Source: Actinobacillus sp.
GTDB lineage: Bacteria > Pseudomonadota > Gammaproteobacteria > Enterobacterales > Pasteurellaceae
Assembly: GCA_020026115.1 (NCBI GenBank)
Contig: JAHHQY010000001.1
Span: 62,001 to 126,000 of the forward strand
Direction of reading: 5' to 3'
DNA length: 64,000 nt
The notes under the pieces were generated by a model that searched no databases, was not told where the DNA came from, and was given only the letters and a program-made list of their open reading frames with translations. This document shows, one piece after another, positions 17,450 to 26,844 of the stretch (its first letter is position 1; every line of letters begins with the position of its first letter). A program made the position numbers and the translations under genes.

Positions 17450-18231
17450 TATTTTGCCCCTTTTGCATAAGGATTAGGCGTTTGCATAAAGCAAGTATAA
17501 AAACGGAAAGAAAAAATTAACGAAAAGACATAAACCGCAGAACTTAAGTAAGTACTGAGCAATAAAGAAATAAAATTATCGCCTGCAAAAGCGCTAAGAT
17601 TATTTATCAAAAGGCCAAAGAAAAGATAGTTAATAATGCAGTAAATGCTTAATAAAAACGTTCTTTTTGTTCCTTGTTGCCACATACTTTGTAAATTTTC
17701 TTTCAAGGTTTTACGCGTAGTAACATAATCAACGAAAATTAAATTAAAACGAATAAAAATAAATAAGCCTAAAAGAAAACTTAAAAAAGAAAAAGCAGAA
17801 ACGGAATGATTACTCATCAGGGCTAAAAATAAATCCACAAGACCTAATAAAAAAGGGAAAAAAATCAGTAAATTTAAAATAAAAAGGCCAATAAGACGCT
17901 GAGAAACTTGAGCAAAAAGTTGATTAAGATTGTTTTTGTGCTGAGTAAGTTGCTGAATTTTTACCATACTTAAAGCATATAAAATTAAATTACAAAGAAA
18001 ATGCAAAAGCACTAAAAAAAACAGGCTATCGGGTAAAGCTATTTGCGGTAAGTCGAGATTATTTTGCGTCAAGGAAAAATTTTTCCAATTTTCTGGGACA
18101 GCGCGCATCAATAAATAACTAAAGGTTAAGGATTCTAAAGCAAAAAGCGCGCTAAAAAGGCTAAAAAATTTCGTTTGATTGCGCACAAAATTAAAACAAT
18201 CGCGCAAAATAAATTTGAAATTGATAGGCAT
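17449..18231 (-). CDS. yciC: YciC (UPF0259) inner membrane protein
   Basis: 260 residues, six hydrophobic segments, beginning [19 protein letters not shown]. Size, topology and the position before yciB match UPF0259. In E. coli YciC has been linked to envelope stress together with YciB and DcrB; no enzymatic role is known. First gene of the operon; GGAAA lies before the ATG. Confidence 0.88.
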   Translation of the reverse strand: MPINFKFILRDCFNFVRNQTKFFSLFSALFALESLTFSYLLMRAVPENWKNFSLTQNNLDLPQIALPDSLFFLVLLHFLCNLILYALSMVKIQQLTQHKNNLNQLFAQVSQRLIGLFILNLLIFFPFLLGLVDLFLALMSNHSVSAFSFLSFLLGLFIFIRFNLIFVDYVTTRKTLKENLQSMWQQGTKRTFLLSIYCIINYLFFGLLINNLSAFAGDNFISLLLSTYLSSAVYVFSLIFSFRFYTCFMQTPNPYAKGAK

Positions 18232-18310
18232 AAATAAGTTTCCAATAAAAAAACATCAGGCCGATATTATACGGATTTTTGCTAAAAAAACATCTAAAGA
18301 AACGCGCGTA

Positions 18311-18338
18311 AAAAAACCGCTTAGCAAAGTAAGCGGTT
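18311..18338 (-). terminator. Terminator of yjdM
   Basis: Arms AACCGCTTA/TAAGCGGTT, loop GCAAAG, then TTTTTT on the minus strand. Confidence 0.88.
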
Positions 18339-18344
18339 AAAAAA

Positions 18345-18680
18345 TTAAGCTTTTTTTAAAAATTCAGATTTTAAAGAAAAACTTTGGCCATCAATTTTGC
18401 AATCCACATCGTGGTCGGCGTCCACTAAACGAATATTTTTCGCTTTTGTGCCTTTTTTCAATACGGTTGATGAACCTTTGACTTTTAAATCTTTAATTAA
18501 GATAACAGAATCGCCGTCTTGTAACAGGTTACCGTTGCTGTCTTTTACGATAAATTCATCGCTTTCGGCTTGAGCTTCGTCGCCAGACCATTCGTGAGCG
18601 CAATCAGGACAAACAAATTGAATACTGTCGTGATAAACATATTCACCGTTACATTTTGGGCATTTTGGCATATCTTGCAT
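18345..18680 (-). CDS. yjdM: YjdM/PhnA family zinc-ribbon protein
   Basis: 111 residues, the same length as E. coli YjdM. An N-terminal zinc ribbon (CPKC...CPDC) is followed by [20 protein letters not shown] and the conserved KDLKVKGSS. Despite the name PhnA it is not the phosphonoacetate hydrolase, and its function is unknown. ATG at 18680 chosen for AAGGAAAT at good spacing; the frame extends to a TTG at 18695. Monocistronic, divergent from the ferritins. Confidence 0.92.
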   Translation of the reverse strand: MQDMPKCPKCNGEYVYHDSIQFVCPDCAHEWSGDEAQAESDEFIVKDSNGNLLQDGDSVILIKDLKVKGSSTVLKKGTKAKNIRLVDADHDVDCKIDGQSFSLKSEFLKKA

Positions 18681-18787
18681 AGGATTTCCTTTCAAAGTTA
18701 AGTAAAAAAAGTACTAAAGGGCGAGAGTATAACAAAAAGATGAGTAAAAACAAAAGGCTAAAGGCTTAAGGAAAAGGGGCGAAAGAA

Positions 18788-18806
18788 GATAAAAATCATT
18801 CTTATA
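18788..18806. promoter_or_regulatory. Weak Fur-like box upstream of the ferritins
   Basis: A 19-base stretch starting GATAAAAATCAT matches the Fur consensus at 13 of 19 positions by my count. It lies about 75 bases before the ferritin -35, compatible with a Fur-linked role but not proof. Confidence 0.3.
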
Positions 18807-18879
18807 CTTTCGGGTTAAATGAAAACAGTTTTTATTAAAAATCCTTTTAAAATTAAGTACTTATTTTTTCAAAAAGTCC

Positions 18880-18907
18880 TTGAAAAATGAAAATATCGGC
18901 TTAAGAT
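18880..18907 (+). promoter_or_regulatory. Promoter of the ferritin operon
   Basis: TTGAAA, a 16-base spacer and TAAGAT, 35 bases before the first ferritin start. Confidence 0.55.
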
Positions 18908-18941
18908 AGGCGCACCAATGAGGCAAAAAGAGGGGTGAAAT

Positions 18942-19427
18942 ATGTTACAAAAAGCCATTATTGAAAAATTAAACGAGCAAATTAATCTCGAATATTATTC
19001 TTCCAACGTGTATTTACAAATGAGTGCATGGTGCGCTAAGCATGGTTATGCCGGCGCAAGTAGCTTTTTATTACGCCATGCCGATGAAGAATTACAGCAT
19101 ATGCAAAAATTATTTGCTTATGTGAGCGAAACAGGGGGCTTGCCCGTTTTAGGAAAAATTGAAGCGCCTAAACACGAATTTCAGAGCTTACGCGAAGTGT
19201 TTGAAATGACTTTCGCACACGAAAAAGTCGTAACGGCCAGTATCAATGCGTTAGTTGAAACGGCGGTGAATTTACGCGATCACTCTACCTTTGAGTTTTT
19301 ACAATGGTATGTGGGCGAACAACACGAAGAAGAAACCTTATTTAAAGGCATTTTAGATAAGTTTAATTTATTAGGCGATGAAGGGCATTCTTTATACTTT
19401 ATCGATCGTGATTTAGCCACTTTATAA
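18942..19427 (+). CDS. ftnA: Ferritin, first of a tandem pair
   Basis: 161 residues, non-haem bacterial ferritin. The ferroxidase ligands are visible: E in INLEYYSS, E and H in DEELQHM, E in FAHEKVV, and E/Q in [10 protein letters not shown]. It stores iron as a ferrihydrite core in a 24-mer. The next gene is a paralogue 11 bases downstream, the same arrangement as in H. influenzae, so hetero-oligomers are possible. GAGGGG precedes the ATG. Confidence 0.95.
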   Translation: MLQKAIIEKLNEQINLEYYSSNVYLQMSAWCAKHGYAGASSFLLRHADEELQHMQKLFAYVSETGGLPVLGKIEAPKHEFQSLREVFEMTFAHEKVVTASINALVETAVNLRDHSTFEFLQWYVGEQHEEETLFKGILDKFNLLGDEGHSLYFIDRDLATL

Positions 19428-19438
19428 GGAGAAATAAG

Positions 19439-19936
19439 ATGTTATCGCAAAATGTGACGGCATTATTAAATGCGCAAATGAATTTAGAAATGTACTCAGC
19501 GAATTTATATTTACAAATGAGTGCGTGGTGCAAACAAAAAGGTTTTGAGGGCGCAGGCCAATTTTTAGCAGAACATTCCGCCGAAGAAATGACCCATATG
19601 CGCAAATTATTTACCTATTTAAATGAAACAGGCGCACAAGCCTTAATTGGTGAAATTGCCTCTGTGCCTTGTGAGTTTCAGTCATTAAAAGAGGTGTTAA
19701 CCTTAACCTATGAACATGAACAATTCATTACGAGCAAAATCAATCAATTAGTTGGCACAACCTTTGATGAAAAAGATTATTCTTCTTTTCATTTTCTACA
19801 ATGGTATGTGGCAGAACAACACGAAGAAGAAAGCCTATTTAGCGGAATTTTAGATAAATTCAATATTTTAGGCGATGACGGCAAAGCGAATTTCTTTGTG
19901 GATAAATATTTAGCGACTTTAGTAAAAGGCGTTTAA
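19439..19936 (+). CDS. ftnB: Ferritin, second of a tandem pair
   Basis: 165 residues, clearly paralogous to the upstream ferritin (same LYLQMSAWC and FLQWYVAEQHEEE). Ferroxidase residues are kept in MNLEMYSAN, AEEMTHM, YEHEQF and AEQHEEESLF, so both copies look active. AAGGAG lies just before the start. The symbol ftnB follows the Pasteurellaceae convention. Confidence 0.93.
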   Translation: MLSQNVTALLNAQMNLEMYSANLYLQMSAWCKQKGFEGAGQFLAEHSAEEMTHMRKLFTYLNETGAQALIGEIASVPCEFQSLKEVLTLTYEHEQFITSKINQLVGTTFDEKDYSSFHFLQWYVAEQHEEESLFSGILDKFNILGDDGKANFFVDKYLATLVKGV

Positions 19937-19954
19937 GCGAAAAGCGAAAGAAAA

Positions 19955-19984
19955 TAAAAAAGGCGCATTATGCGCCTTTTGTTT
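19955..19984. terminator. Bidirectional terminator between the ferritins and UPF0263
   Basis: AAAAGGCGCAT/ATGCGCCTTTT, near-perfect palindrome with A-run left and T-rich right, between convergent genes. Confidence 0.85.
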
Positions 19985-20023
19985 TTTCTTCGTTTTAAAA
20001 CAGACGTTTAAAACAGAAAAGTT

Positions 20024-20323
20024 TTACCAAATAATATGGAAGTCGTCGCCTTCATAAGCCACTAAGCATTTTGCAAAAACGTGAGGCATAGCGCCTTTTT
20101 CGTCGGCAAGACCAATCCAAACTTCAGCAAAAACTTCAGGATCAATTAAAACGCCAATTTCTTCGTCCCAGTTTTCCGCCGTATCATAAAGTGCGATTTG
20201 ACCGAATTCAGGGAATTTTTCATTGAAAAGGGCAATTTCTTGTGGCGAGAGATTTTCTCCCGCCATTTCAAGAAAGGTTTGATAAGCAAAATCTAAAATT
20301 GCGTCATCTTGCATTCTTGGCAT
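20024..20323 (-). CDS. UPF0263 (DUF440) putative dsDNA-mimic protein
   Basis: 99 residues, strongly acidic. FLEMAGENL, then EEIGVLIDPEVFAEVWIGL and the ending FHIIW match the family of H. influenzae HI1450 and E. coli YciU. HI1450 folds as a double-stranded-DNA mimic and was proposed to contact HU. The start lies 9 bases after the ychF stop, so it is the third gene of a pth-ychF operon. ATG at 20323 chosen; another at 20314 is possible. Confidence 0.9.
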   Translation of the reverse strand: MPRMQDDAILDFAYQTFLEMAGENLSPQEIALFNEKFPEFGQIALYDTAENWDEEIGVLIDPEVFAEVWIGLADEKGAMPHVFAKCLVAYEGDDFHIIW

Positions 20324-20332
20324 GATTTAACC

Positions 20333-21424
20333 TTATACGTTAAAGCGGAAGTGCATCACATCGCCATCTTGAACGATGTAATCTTTACCTTCTAAACGCC
20401 ATTTACCCGCATCTTTTGCGCCCGCTTCGCCTTTGCATTCGATGAAATCATCATAGGCAATAACTTCGGCGCGAATGAAGCCTTTTTCAAAGTCAGTATG
20501 AATAACGGCGGCAGCTTTCGGTGCGGTGGCACCAATACCCACTGTCCAAGCGCGCACTTCTTTTACGCCTGCGGTGAAGTAGGTTTGAAGATTTAATAAT
20601 TTATAACCAGCGCGAATCACACGGTTTAAACCCGGTTCTTCAATGCCTAAATCCGCTAAAAATTCATCGCGTTCTTCGTCGTCTAATTCAGCAATTTCCG
20701 CTTCGATGGCTGCACAAACCGGCACAACAACCGCGCCTTCCTTGCTTGCAATTTCGCGTACTTGGTCTAAATAAGGGTTGTTTTCAAAACCGTCTTCGTT
20801 CACGTTGGCAATGTACATTGTCGGTTTTAAGGTTAAGAAGTTATAACCTTTAATGGCTTTTAATTCATCTTCATCTAAGGCAACAGAGCGAATCATACCG
20901 GCTTCTTCTAAAGTAGGACGAATTTTTTCCATAATAGCCAGTTCAAACTTCGCGTCTTTATCGCCCCCTTTAGCACGTTTGCTTAAACGTAAAATAGCAC
21001 GTTCACAGCTGTCTAAATCCGCTAAAGCTAATTCTGTATTGATGATTTCAATATCATCTAATGGGCTAATTTTGCCTGAAACGTGAACGATATCGTCATT
21101 TTCAAAACAACGTACCACATGGCCAATGGCGTCGGTTTCACGAATGTTCGCTAAGAATTTATTTCCTAAACCTTCCCCTTTGCTGGCCCCGGCGACTAAA
21201 CCTGCGATATCCACAAATTCCATCGTTGTCGGTAGGGTGCGTTCTGGTTTAACAATTTCCGCTAAAGCCGTAAGACGTGGGTCAGGCATTGGAACAACGC
21301 CGGTATTTGGTTCGATGGTACAGAAAGGGTAGTTCGCCGCTTCAATACCTGCTTTGGTTAATGCATTAAAAAGCGTTGATTTGCCAACATTCGGTAAGCC
21401 AACGATACCACATTTAAATCCCAT
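20333..21424 (-). CDS. ychF: YchF/OLA1 ribosome-binding ATPase
   Basis: 363 residues, full length. G1 box [15 protein letters not shown]3 region [18 protein letters not shown], and a G4 position reading NVNEDG rather than NKxD, the feature that makes YchF prefer ATP. The C-terminal TGS domain ends in [11 protein letters not shown]. It lies downstream of pth as in E. coli. A one-mismatch TTCGGYGCGAG motif occurs at 20465. Confidence 0.97.
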   Translation of the reverse strand: MGFKCGIVGLPNVGKSTLFNALTKAGIEAANYPFCTIEPNTGVVPMPDPRLTALAEIVKPERTLPTTMEFVDIAGLVAGASKGEGLGNKFLANIRETDAIGHVVRCFENDDIVHVSGKISPLDDIEIINTELALADLDSCERAILRLSKRAKGGDKDAKFELAIMEKIRPTLEEAGMIRSVALDEDELKAIKGYNFLTLKPTMYIANVNEDGFENNPYLDQVREIASKEGAVVVPVCAAIEAEIAELDDEERDEFLADLGIEEPGLNRVIRAGYKLLNLQTYFTAGVKEVRAWTVGIGATAPKAAAVIHTDFEKGFIRAEVIAYDDFIECKGEAGAKDAGKWRLEGKDYIVQDGDVMHFRFNV

Positions 21425-21465
21425 AATTTTTTCCTTTTCTAAAGTATTTTTGTTTAAAATTAACG

Positions 21466-22050
21466 TTACGCTTTAAAGCTATTTAAGCGCGTTGTCGCTT
21501 TCACAATGCCATCTTTGACTAAAATAGGTAAGCTATTTACCGCTTCATCAAGGGCTTTTTCAATTTTTGTTTTTTCCGTTGGCGAAGGTTTGCCTAACAC
21601 AAAATTTGTGACTAAATTGCGATCGCCAGGATGCCCAATACCTACGCGTAAACGATAGAAGTTTTTGTTGTTACTTAAAGACGCAATAATATCGCGCAAA
21701 CCGTTATGGCCACCATGACCGCCACCGAGTTTAATTTTCGCACAACCTGGCGGTAAATCTAATTCATCGTGTACCACAAGAATTTCTTCCGCTTTAATGC
21801 GGTAAAAATTGGCCATTGCACCAACGGCTTTACCGCTTAAATTCATAAAAGTTGTGGGTAATAAAAAACGCATTTCCACGCCATCAATCATAGCGCGTGC
21901 GGTTTTACCGAAAAATTTGCCTTCTTCTTTAAAGGAAAAGCCGTATTGACGTGCCATTTCCATTAAACACCATTCACCGGCGTTATGGCGTGTGTCGGTA
22001 TATTTATCTCCAGGGTTGCAAAGCCCTACAATTAGCTTAATTTCAGACAT
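21466..22050 (-). CDS. pth: Peptidyl-tRNA hydrolase
   Basis: 194 residues. Catalytic histidine in [10 protein letters not shown], asparagines in TTFMNLSG and GGHNGLRD, aspartate in [11 protein letters not shown]. It recycles peptidyl-tRNA released from stalled ribosomes. First gene of the pth-ychF-UPF0263 operon, with 41 bases before ychF. Confidence 0.97.
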   Translation of the reverse strand: MSEIKLIVGLCNPGDKYTDTRHNAGEWCLMEMARQYGFSFKEEGKFFGKTARAMIDGVEMRFLLPTTFMNLSGKAVGAMANFYRIKAEEILVVHDELDLPPGCAKIKLGGGHGGHNGLRDIIASLSNNKNFYRLRVGIGHPGDRNLVTNFVLGKPSPTEKTKIEKALDEAVNSLPILVKDGIVKATTRLNSFKA

Positions 22051-22135
22051 TTTGTCAGCCTTTACTCAATAAAAACGCGGTATTTTAACGGAAAACGCCC
22101 TTAATCACAACGCACAAAACAAGCGCGCAAATTTT

Positions 22136-22630
22136 TCACGATTTTTCGGCGCGAGAGGCATTTTTTAAGTAAGTTAAGACAAGGTTGGCATGCTCTTTGG
22201 TTTTAAATTTTGTGAAAACCTGGCAAATTTTACCTTCTTCATCAATTAAAAAGCTGATGCGGTGCAGACCTTCATAAACTTTGCCCATAAATTTTTTTTC
22301 GCCCCAAACACCAAAAGCCTGCGCCACGTTATGTTCAGGATCGGAAAGAAGCGTAAAATTCAGGGCTTTTTTCTGAGTAAAATTGAAAAGTTTTGCGGGT
22401 AAATCCGGGCTGATACCAAGAATTTGTATCTTAAGGTCGTCAAACTCGCTTTTATGTTCGCGCAAATCACAAGCTTGCGTGGTGCAACCTGGCGTTAAGG
22501 CTTTAGGATAAAAATACACTAAAACTTTTTGCCCTAAATAATCTTGTAAAGAATGCGCTTGGCCCTGTTGGTCAAGCAAGGTGAAATGAGCCGCCATATC
22601 ACCGCTGTTTAAAGGGGAAATAGACATCAT
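22136..22630 (-). CDS. bcp: Bcp, thiol peroxidase (PrxQ-type peroxiredoxin)
   Basis: 164 residues. Peroxidatic and putative resolving cysteines lie five apart in LTPGCTTQACDLREH, the atypical 2-Cys arrangement. It reduces hydroperoxides in the cytoplasm with thioredoxin. A very strong AAGGAGGG precedes ATG codons at 22630 and 22627; either may be used. The frame extends upstream into hemW, but that part is not family-like. The last codons (SRAEKS) are encoded by an exact copy of the TTCGGYGCGAG motif at 22145. Confidence 0.93.
   Translation of the reverse strand: MMSISPLNSGDMAAHFTLLDQQGQAHSLQDYLGQKVLVYFYPKALTPGCTTQACDLREHKSEFDDLKIQILGISPDLPAKLFNFTQKKALNFTLLSDPEHNVAQAFGVWGEKKFMGKVYEGLHRISFLIDEEGKICQVFTKFKTKEHANLVLTYLKNASRAEKS
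22145..22155 (+). repeat. TTCGGYGCGAG motif (exact) at the 3' end of bcp
   Basis: Read on the bcp strand it encodes SRAE near the C-terminus. Confidence 0.85.
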
Positions 22631-22656
22631 AAGACCCTCCTTGGGTTTATCTTTTC

Positions 22657-23814
22657 TTATAAAAAAAGTTCTAATAATTCGTTTAAAAAGAGTTTGCCAT
22701 GTTCGGTGACTTGCCAAGTCGTGGCCGTTTCTTGAATGTAGCCTTGCTTTTTCGCTTGCTCAAGTTGTAAGGCGACATCGTCAAAAGTTAAGCCAGTAAA
22801 ACTCAGAAATTCCGCTTTAGGCACGGCTTCAAGTAAACGGAAACGATTCATAAAATATTCAAAGGCCAAATCTTCTTGGCTGACTTTATTTTCTAAATGT
22901 AAATATTGTCCTTGCAAGTAGCCTTTAGGGTGCTTGGTTTTGCTAAAACGCCAAATTTCGCCAAGTTGACCTTCGCTGACATCAGAAATTTTTCCATGAG
23001 CGCCACAACCAATGGCTAAGTAGTCACCAAAACGCCAATAATTTAAGTTATGAGCGCATTGAAAGCCTTTTTTGGCATAGGCGGAAGTTTCGTATTGTTC
23101 ATAGCCTGCTGAGCGAAGCAGTTGGTCGCCTTTTTCAAAAATCGCCCAAAGTTCATCTTCATCGGGGAGCTTGGGTGGGCGAGAGCCAAAAAGCGTATTA
23201 GGTTCAATCGTCAGTTGATACCAAGAAAGATGAGGCGGATTGAGCGCGATCGCTTGTTTTAAATCGGCTAAAGCACTTTCAAGGGTTTGCCCTGGTAAGC
23301 CGTGCATTAAATCTAAATTAAAACTTTTTAAGCCTTTTTGACGCAAACTTTGTGCCGTTTGAATGGCCGTTATAGCTTGACGAGCATCGTGAATACGCCC
23401 AAGTTTTTTTAATTGATCGTCGGCAAAACTTTGTACGCCCATAGAAAGGCGCGTTACGCCCGCTTCAACAAACCCTGTAAATTTTTCAATTTCTAAAGTG
23501 CCAGGATTGGCTTCTAAGGTAATTTCAATTTGAGGGGCAAAGGCAATGCGTTTTGCAATTTCGCTTAAAAGGTATTGTAATGCTTGCGCACTCAGTAAAC
23601 TTGGCGTGCCACCGCCGATAAAAATACTTTGTAAAGGGCGTTGCTGAAGGGCTTTTTTAAAACGCGCTAAATCTTGCTCTAAATCGGCTAATAAATGAAA
23701 AATATAGTCCTTTTCAGGAATGTCGCCTTTTTGTTGGTGGGAATTAAAATCGCAATAAGGGCATTTTTGTACGCACCAAGGAATGTGAATATATAAGCTA
23801 AGTGGAAGGTTCAT
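22657..23814 (-). CDS. hemW: HemW, radical SAM haem chaperone
   Basis: 385 residues. The radical-SAM cysteines are in IPWCVQKCPYCDFNSH, with GGGTPS and LEANPGTLE further on. HemW (formerly called a HemN-like oxidase) binds haem and hands it to respiratory enzymes; it lacks coproporphyrinogen oxidase activity in tested species. The ATG at 23814 follows GGAAGG-like sequence weakly. It precedes bcp by 26 bases. Confidence 0.93.
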   Translation of the reverse strand: MNLPLSLYIHIPWCVQKCPYCDFNSHQQKGDIPEKDYIFHLLADLEQDLARFKKALQQRPLQSIFIGGGTPSLLSAQALQYLLSEIAKRIAFAPQIEITLEANPGTLEIEKFTGFVEAGVTRLSMGVQSFADDQLKKLGRIHDARQAITAIQTAQSLRQKGLKSFNLDLMHGLPGQTLESALADLKQAIALNPPHLSWYQLTIEPNTLFGSRPPKLPDEDELWAIFEKGDQLLRSAGYEQYETSAYAKKGFQCAHNLNYWRFGDYLAIGCGAHGKISDVSEGQLGEIWRFSKTKHPKGYLQGQYLHLENKVSQEDLAFEYFMNRFRLLEAVPKAEFLSFTGLTFDDVALQLEQAKKQGYIQETATTWQVTEHGKLFLNELLELFL

Positions 23815-23830
23815 GTTGTTTTATCATTAA

Positions 23831-23859
23831 AGGAAAAGCCTAGTTAAAAGGCTTTTCCT
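23831..23859 (-). terminator. Hairpin after gmhA
   Basis: Ten-base perfect arms AGGAAAAGCC/GGCTTTTCCT; only a short T-run follows, so termination may be partial. Confidence 0.6.
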
Positions 23860-23870
23860 AAGAAAAGAGA

Positions 23871-24458
23871 TTAAGAGTGCGCTTTGGCCATTTCAAATTC
23901 AATTAACATCATCAAAATATGAATGACTTTAATATGAATTTCTTGAATACGATCCGCATAGCCAAAGTGAGGCACGCGAATTTCGACATCAGCAAGGCCG
24001 GCCATTTTACCGCCATCTTTGCCTGTGAGCGCGATGACTTTCATACCTTTTTCTTTGGCTGCTTTAATGGCGTTTAAAACATTTTTAGAATTTCCTGAGG
24101 TGGAAAGACCAAATAACACATCGCCTTTTTTTCCCACCGCTTCAACGTAGCGTGAGAACACATAATCGTAGCCAAAATCATTACTTACGCAACTTAAATG
24201 GCTTACGTCAGAAATCGCAATGGCAGGGTAGCCAGGACGATTTTCACGGTAACGCCCGGTTAATTCTTCAGCAAAGTGCATGGCATCACAATGAGAGCCA
24301 CCGTTTCCACAAGAAAGCACTTTACCGTCGTTTTTAAAGCTTTGTGCAATTAAAAGCGCCGCGTCTTGAATAAGTTGAATGTTTTTTTCATCATTCACAA
24401 ACTCATCTAACACTTTTTGCGCTTCCGTTAATTCCGCTTTAATCTCTTTTAAATACAT
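23871..24458 (-). CDS. gmhA: GmhA, sedoheptulose-7-phosphate isomerase
   Basis: 195 residues, SIS domain. [20 protein letters not shown] and [16 protein letters not shown] match the phosphosugar-isomerase family; the glutamate and histidine in [15 protein letters not shown] fit the GmhA active site. It starts ADP-heptose synthesis for the LPS/LOS inner core. GGAG is present before the ATG at 24458. Confidence 0.96.
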   Translation of the reverse strand: MYLKEIKAELTEAQKVLDEFVNDEKNIQLIQDAALLIAQSFKNDGKVLSCGNGGSHCDAMHFAEELTGRYRENRPGYPAIAISDVSHLSCVSNDFGYDYVFSRYVEAVGKKGDVLFGLSTSGNSKNVLNAIKAAKEKGMKVIALTGKDGGKMAGLADVEIRVPHFGYADRIQEIHIKVIHILMMLIEFEMAKAHS

Positions 24459-24582
24459 TTCATTCTCCTTATTGAGCGTTGAGGTCGCGCCATTCTAACG
24501 GAACAGCGCCTAATCGCGAAATAAAATTCATTATTGAGCTTAAATTTTCCTTTAAGCGCAGAGAATTCCAACAAAGAAAGCC

Positions 24583-25980
24583 TTATTCTACAACGAAAAT
24601 GCCCAAACAGCCGGCATCGGCTAAACAGAGGTTACTCGCGCCGAAAATAAAGGGGAATTTATTCGTGCAATGATGATCAAAACGGACTAAAAGTTGCACT
24701 TCTTTATTCACATAAACGCTATCTTTCCAAGCCAGCTGTTCGCGAGGGCGGTGTGTATCGCCTACTTTTTCAACGATAAATTTTGCCCCTTGAAGACGAA
24801 AACCTGTGGGCGCATCGCTTTGAATGACCCAACGTTCCACCGAGCCTTTTTTGCAACGAATATCTAAACGGCGAGGGTCAAAAGATTGCCCGTTGATGGT
24901 GGCATTTTGCGTATTTAATTTAAAAAGACGCGTGCGAGCAACGGGGGCTTTAAGCATTTGTTGTGCATCGGTGGTAAAGCGGAAATTTTTCGGCGCGGGA
25001 AAGGCCGAGGCAAGTCCTGAGGTGCGAATTTCAAGAACGGTATTTTCTTGTAAAAGATCTCGCTTGAAATAATAGGCTAAAAAGGACGGTTTTTCCCCTG
25101 CGAGCAATTTCGCCGAACCGCCATTTGACATATTAACCAAAATTTCGGCGCGTTCACTTGGCGCTAGGGTTAAACCTTGCACCGTTAAATTTTGGCTAAG
25201 AAACCCTTGGTCTTGGGCGATAAGATCAAATTTACGTCGATCAGCAAAACGTAAATGATAAGTGCGCGAAACAGAAGCATTAACTAAACGCAAACGGAGT
25301 AATTCTGTGGGCGCCTTAAAAAAGGGATTTTCCACCCCGTTCACAAAAAGGCGATGACCTAAAAATTGATAGTTATCAACTTGGAAAAGCTGTTCGCCTT
25401 GGTCGTTAAGCTGAAGATCTTGCAAAATAAGCGGAATATCATTGACGCCATATTGTTGTGGCAGTTGGTTTTTTTTCTCTTTAGGATCTTCAATAATACA
25501 AAGCCCCGCTAAGCCCCGATAGGTTTGATAAGCCGACTGTTGCCAAGTGCAAGCATGATAAAAACAACAACCTGCCGGTTGTGTTATAGGAATTACGGGC
25601 GCCCAAGATTGTCCTGGATTTAAGGTGTGAGAAAACCCGCCAGAAAGCTCACCTGGGGTTTGTAAACCTTGTAAGTTAATGGCCAAACGTTCGTTTAAAT
25701 GGTTTTTCCAAGTAAATTTAGCAAATTCCCCACGTTGTAAAAAAAGTGTGGGGGCTAAATATTGCCCATTAAAGCCCCAAACCGTCACTTTATTTCGCCA
25801 CAAGGTGGTTTGCGAAGTTTCTGCGGTTAGGAAAAAAGGTTTGCCTTTTTTATTCGTCAGCAAAGGCGGAATAATTAAAGGCTGACGGGACGCATATTCT
25901 GCCCAAGCGGGCATAGCCATACTTGCACCAGACAAGCTGAGCATTTTCAGTAACTGACGGCGAGAAAGGTTTGCTTGCAT
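24583..25980 (-). CDS. ftsP: FtsP (SufI), cell division protein of the multicopper oxidase fold
   Basis: 465 residues with a Tat signal (SRRQLLKMLSLSG...PAWA). Three cupredoxin-like domains can be followed, but the usual HxH copper ligands are missing (for example AGCCFYHACTWQQ has only scattered histidines), as in E. coli FtsP. FtsP stabilises the divisome under stress. It lies 9 bases after plsC, the same order as E. coli plsC-ftsP. Its C-terminal IFGASNL is encoded across an exact TTCGGYGCGAG motif at 24635. Confidence 0.92.
   Translation of the reverse strand: MQANLSRRQLLKMLSLSGASMAMPAWAEYASRQPLIIPPLLTNKKGKPFFLTAETSQTTLWRNKVTVWGFNGQYLAPTLFLQRGEFAKFTWKNHLNERLAINLQGLQTPGELSGGFSHTLNPGQSWAPVIPITQPAGCCFYHACTWQQSAYQTYRGLAGLCIIEDPKEKKNQLPQQYGVNDIPLILQDLQLNDQGEQLFQVDNYQFLGHRLFVNGVENPFFKAPTELLRLRLVNASVSRTYHLRFADRRKFDLIAQDQGFLSQNLTVQGLTLAPSERAEILVNMSNGGSAKLLAGEKPSFLAYYFKRDLLQENTVLEIRTSGLASAFPAPKNFRFTTDAQQMLKAPVARTRLFKLNTQNATINGQSFDPRRLDIRCKKGSVERWVIQSDAPTGFRLQGAKFIVEKVGDTHRPREQLAWKDSVYVNKEVQLLVRFDHHCTNKFPFIFGASNLCLADAGCLGIFVVE
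24635..24645 (-). repeat. TTCGGYGCGAG motif (exact) inside ftsP
   Basis: Reads CTCGCGCCGAA on the plus strand; encodes part of FGAS in FtsP. Confidence 0.85.
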
Positions 25981-25989
25981 GATATTCTC

Positions 25990-26721
25990 TTATTTTTCTG
26001 CTTGTTCTGCTGATGCAATTTCCGCATCTAATTCTGCGATGCGTTTTTCCATAATAGCGTGGCAATGTTGCGCTAAATCACGCACGTTTTCACGTTTGTA
26101 GGCGGAAACATCAATAGGGTCTAATTCTTCACAAATAACGCGACCATTATTCCAACGATTTAATTTAACGCGCCCTTGAGTGGTGGAACAAACAACGGGA
26201 ATAATCGGCACGCCTGCAGAAATCGCAGAATGAAAAGCTCCTGTTTTAAAAGGTAATAAGCCACGACCACGGCTTCTTGTTCCTTCAGGAAACATCCAAA
26301 TAGAAAGATTATCTTGATGAATACGTTGAGATAAGGCGTTCATGGTGCTGTGCGCTTTGTTGCGATTATTGCGGTCAAGGAAAATATTACCGCTGGCCCA
26401 ATAAAGTAAACCGAAAAAAGGGATCCAAGCTAAGGATTTTTTCCCAACGCTTACAGTACGCGGACGCACCATATAAGAAATGGTGACCATATCGTAATTA
26501 TTTTGATGATTGCCAATATAAATGGCCGGTGTTTGAGGATTTTTCGGATTAAAACGATATTCCGTTTTTAAGCCAAAAAATTTATGTAAACGTCCAAACC
26601 AGCGTGCGATGACGCTCACATTATTGGGGTTACGAAAATGAAGCAGTGAATAAAGCGAGCCTAAAAGGCAAATTAAAATACAACTAATAATGACAATAAA
26701 AAAACGTAAAATGGCGAGCAT
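25990..26721 (-). CDS. plsC: PlsC, 1-acyl-sn-glycerol-3-phosphate acyltransferase
   Basis: 243 residues. N-terminal membrane helix, the catalytic HX4D box in IGNHQNNYDM, and the acceptor-binding FPEGTRSRGRGLLPFKTG. It makes phosphatidic acid from lysophosphatidic acid at the inner membrane. First gene of plsC-ftsP; divergent from lpxH. Confidence 0.96.
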   Translation of the reverse strand: MLAILRFFIVIISCILICLLGSLYSLLHFRNPNNVSVIARWFGRLHKFFGLKTEYRFNPKNPQTPAIYIGNHQNNYDMVTISYMVRPRTVSVGKKSLAWIPFFGLLYWASGNIFLDRNNRNKAHSTMNALSQRIHQDNLSIWMFPEGTRSRGRGLLPFKTGAFHSAISAGVPIIPVVCSTTQGRVKLNRWNNGRVICEELDPIDVSAYKRENVRDLAQHCHAIMEKRIAELDAEIASAEQAEK

Positions 26722-26844
26722 AATAGTAAATCCTTAAAAAAAAATTGGCAGAAGTATAACAAAATTTATGTAGAAAAGTGGGAAAAAATGCTAGTCTACG
26801 GCGCTTTATAAGAAGATTTTCACTTGTTCGCGTAGGGTTTTTAT

